Assembly (NCBI RefSeq): GCF_021917145.1
Contig: NW_025813698.1
Span: forward strand, 596,501 to 660,500
DNA: 64,000 nucleotides
Source of the DNA: Hypomesus transpacificus
Lineage: Eukaryota > Chordata > Actinopteri > Osmeriformes > Osmeridae
Reading direction: 5' to 3'
Each line of letters opens with the position of its first letter. Within the stretch, counting starts at the first letter, position 1. The translations under genes and the position numbers were made by a program. The notes under the pieces are model-generated. The model did not search any database and was not told the origin of the DNA. It was given only the letters and a program-made list of their open reading frames with translations. Positions 61,608 to 64,000 of this stretch are shown piece by piece.

Positions 61608-63200
61608 TAGGCAGTTTTACGTAATTTCTAATAATAATAATAATAATTGTATGTACAATTATATGCGTATATATGCATCTGCTACTTGTAGGCTATTTGG
61701 TCTAGTCAAATACATCAAAGTGGTTATTACATTGATTTAGCTACGCAAACGACGTGGTGTTAAACGTTTGATAAATCTGTATTAAAAGCCTAATGTAATT
61801 TCATCCCCGGCTCATCGAGTCGACAGCTTTTGTTAATGATTTGAAAATGTTAGTTTTGAAAGGAAAACGCAATGCCTTGAGAGTAGCATATTCCGCAGGC
61901 CATATGATCAAGTCTACTTTTTAAAGCAAACAACCAAGGGAAAAAGCTGTATCCTTTGTAGACTAACATTTTATTTGAAACAGAATTTGCGGCAAGTTAC
62001 AGGTTTTGTTACAAATTTTAGACAGACTACACCCTGTCTTCCTGTATTTCCGACAACCCATACGCACAAGTTCAGCCTTTTTCTCTCTAAGAATTTTCTA
62101 CTAAATACCCTACTGTAAGATAGCTTAGTTGCATTAGTTTGAAAAGTTGGCACAGTTACCTAAACCAAGCCTAAAAACATGGTGTAATTTATTTATCAAA
62201 TTTTCCCCAGACATGACACCATTTGAATGTTTGCCACCATTTTGCATTAATTTCCATTAGCTTATTACTTTCCTCTATGATGTATCTTAACTGCCAAAAC
62301 CTCTTTCTCGTTAACTTTCTTGTTAGTTTGGGTTATTGCTTATTTGTATTAAAACACGTTAGGCCCTATTTTGGGTTTTAATTAACCCTCTTATTGTGTT
62401 CAAAAAGTGTTTACACTCTTGGTGATGATTCGGACCATATTAGCGCATGGCTATTTTAAATTGTTTTTATTTCTATTGTGAGGGTTATTATGCTTATTGT
62501 TATCATTGTAATTTGAGATTTCTTAGAGACTATACAAACTATTGAATCTGATTGATGCTATTTAGTGCACTTACTATAGTGCTATATTTCCCTATCATTT
62601 ATTCAGTGTTCAACCACTATTTTTCTAATGCCTCTACATGTCTGAGATGTCCATTAGTATCGATTCACTGACATCGGATTGATGGGATTAAAGCCGTACT
62701 TTTACAATTATTTACCAAGACTCCGCTGTGGCATAGACACTCGATCGGGGAAGCATCCATATCGGCCATCATAGGGACATTTTCTCCGGAGGGGTGATGT
62801 GTAAAGCTCTAGTAGCAGTTGCCAATTTCAGCATTTAATGCCATCATTTAGCCTAAGCGTTTACACAACTCGTGCCACCAATCTTTGATTTTAGCTTCAC
62901 TAAAGCCATGTGCGTCCGCAGCATTTTTTTCTTAGCGGAAATCATAATTAGCAAAATACAATATCCCTTAGAAAATCATGTGCTGCTAACAATTGTATGG
63001 TGCCAGGTCTGGGTAGGAGGCCTGTTGTTCCGGGGATATACTATTTAGTTAGATGGTCCGCAATTTTTTATTATTGGCTAAGTGGTCCTTGGTCTGAAAA
63101 AGTTTCAGAAACACTGGTTTAGGTGGTTGAATCAGTTTCCCTAAATGGCACAGCCCAAAAAAGTATCAGCCATATACTCCAGTTACCAATACCGAATGTA
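61608..63200. other. AT-rich stretch without recognised genes
   Basis: A TAA trinucleotide run at about 61,628-61,648 and the end of an older repeat near 63,090-63,120 (gtctgaaaaagtttcagaaa, then cactgg) are the only features seen. Confidence 0.5.
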
Positions 63201-63201
63201 T

Positions 63202-63573
63202 TGTAGCGACCCACGGATTGGTCGCGTGTTAACTCGCGCTGTTGGCGCAAAGGATTGTGGGTGGCGCAATTCACATACTTGTTTCATGTTTGGTTAATGT
63301 TGTATGCATGTTTGAGTTGAGTGTTGTTGTTCTGTCAATTAGGTTTGTCAGTGGATGATGTATGGATATTAGTAACTATAAGTTATCGTTGTTGCCATAA
63401 CTGTGAATTGTATGTGAGTTAATGACTTGTTGTTGGCATTCACATGTGATTGGTGGTGTAGTAATAAAACCTGTAGTCGAGCGGTGTATGGGACACAGGA
63501 TAAAAAGGTCTTCTTCTCTGCGTCCGATTATTACGCATCCACTCCAATATAGACCCCTAGCGCCATCGTTACA
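63202..63573 (+). repeat. 5' long terminal repeat
   Basis: 372 bp with TGTA/TACA ends. It includes an aataaa at about 63,463-63,468, consistent with the R/U5 polyA signal, and aggataaaaaggtc further on. Confidence 0.7.
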
Positions 63574-63574
63574 T

Positions 63575-63592
63575 TGGTGTCAGAAGTGGGAT
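63575..63592 (+). promoter_or_regulatory. primer-binding site, tRNA-Leu type
   Basis: tggtgtcagaagtgggat is complementary to an 18-nt 3' end ...cccacttctgacaCCA, which fits tRNA-Leu. It starts two bases after the LTR, the normal spacing. The tRNA assignment is from memory of tRNA ends. Confidence 0.6.
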
Positions 63593-64000
63593 GGCGCAAC
63601 CACGCAGGATGGAGGAAGAAATCGCAGATCTTGAAGAGACCATTAAGAGGACTCAGCTACACCTGGAGAAACGTAGGCTGAAGATGGAGCGTTCCAGGGC
63701 AAGAACGTCGTCCCACGCTGATGGGTCCAGTGTGCCACGGCCTTGTCGCCCCCTAGAGGCCGGGAGTGGAACCACAGAACACACAGCCATAGCTGTGGAC
63801 ATCCAACCTGACCTACCTGGGGCGTCCCCACAGGTGGATGTTGGGGCCATCCTGCCCCGTTCCACTGCCATGCCAAGAACACCAGCGAAGGTGCCCAAGT
63901 TCAATGGAGAGACGCTCCTGGAGCCATATCTTGCCCAGTTCCAGTTGGCAGTGTGGCATGGTGGTTGGAGCAGCAAGGAAGCCGCCACTCATCTTGCCCT
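63591..64000 (+). CDS. gag-like polyprotein, 5' part
   Basis: ATG at 63591, overlapping the end of the primer-binding site; the frame is open to the last base (136 codons). A short charged coiled-coil-like start (MEEEIADLEETIKRTQ) and a Pro/Ser-rich linker are followed by VPKFNGETLLEPYLAQFQLA and WSSKEAATHLAL. This is the layout of the retrotransposon gag domain (F-x-G-x...W..F...F...A...GW....A...L). No stop or frameshift within the part seen, so the copy may be young. The nucleocapsid and pol lie beyond the window. Confidence 0.7.
   Translation, partial: MAQPRRMEEEIADLEETIKRTQLHLEKRRLKMERSRARTSSHADGSSVPRPCRPLEAGSGTTEHTAIAVDIQPDLPGASPQVDVGAILPRSTAMPRTPAKVPKFNGETLLEPYLAQFQLAVWHGGWSSKEAATHLA

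Larger units (their letters stand above)
63202..64000 (+). mobile_element. LTR retrotransposon, 5' part (Gypsy-like), runs off the window
   Basis: The order is LTR (63202-63573), primer-binding site (63575-63592), then a gag-like frame. The LTR begins tgtag and ends ttaca, the TG...CA inverted ends typical of LTRs. Only the 5' LTR is inside the window, so target duplications and the second LTR cannot be seen. Confidence 0.75.

Overview
This 64 kb window is nuclear DNA of a ray-finned (teleost) fish. Its genes are vertebrate and split into many short exons with GT-AG introns. It carries several copies of a tRNA-headed SINE with the tail found in many fish genomes, long C/G and dinucleotide runs, and a gene content matching human chromosome 19p13. 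The species cannot be named from the sequence; a smelt-, pike- or salmon-like lineage is only a guess. Exons were placed by hand from reading frame, splice-site match and phase.

Layout from left to right. (1) 1-10.45 kb, + strand: 3' part of dazap1, an RNA-binding protein, from inside RRM2 to the stop and polyA signal. (2) 10.45-12.9 kb: intergenic, with a GCTAGC-rich patch. (3) 12.99-21.77 kb, + strand: complete dpp9, a cytosolic/nuclear dipeptidyl peptidase, including an upstream in-frame start that encodes a basic, NLS-like N-terminus. (4) 22.19-25.43 kb, - strand: complete angptl4, a secreted lipase inhibitor, with a TATA box. (5) 25.4-40 kb: gene-poor interval with SINEs, a hAT-like MITE, microsatellites and a candidate kank3 first exon. 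(6) 40.03-46.81 kb, + strand: kank3, a talin-binding ankyrin protein, with a probable GC-AG intron. (7) 47.1-48.33 kb, + strand: ndufa7, a respiratory complex I subunit. (8) 49.1-57.87 kb, + strand: an LDL-receptor-family membrane receptor. (9) 57.9-63.2 kb: no confident gene; repeats, a broken duplicate of two receptor exons, and two weak exon-like ORFs. (10) 63.2-64 kb: LTR, primer-binding site and start of a gag-like ORF of an LTR retrotransposon running off the window.

The genes do not form an operon-like unit. From memory of the human map, angptl4-kank3-ndufa7-receptor matches human ANGPTL4-KANK3-(RPS28)-NDUFA7-CD320 in order and orientation. The fish receptor therefore sits exactly where mammals have CD320, the small transcobalamin receptor. 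It is a full LDLR-like protein (LDLa, EGF, six-bladed propeller, membrane span) that lacks the third EGF module and an NPxY tail motif. Two decayed LDLa exons lie inside it, and partial copies of its own segments lie on both sides. This locus, which may be Lrp13-like, CD320-related or both, is the most interesting part of the window.
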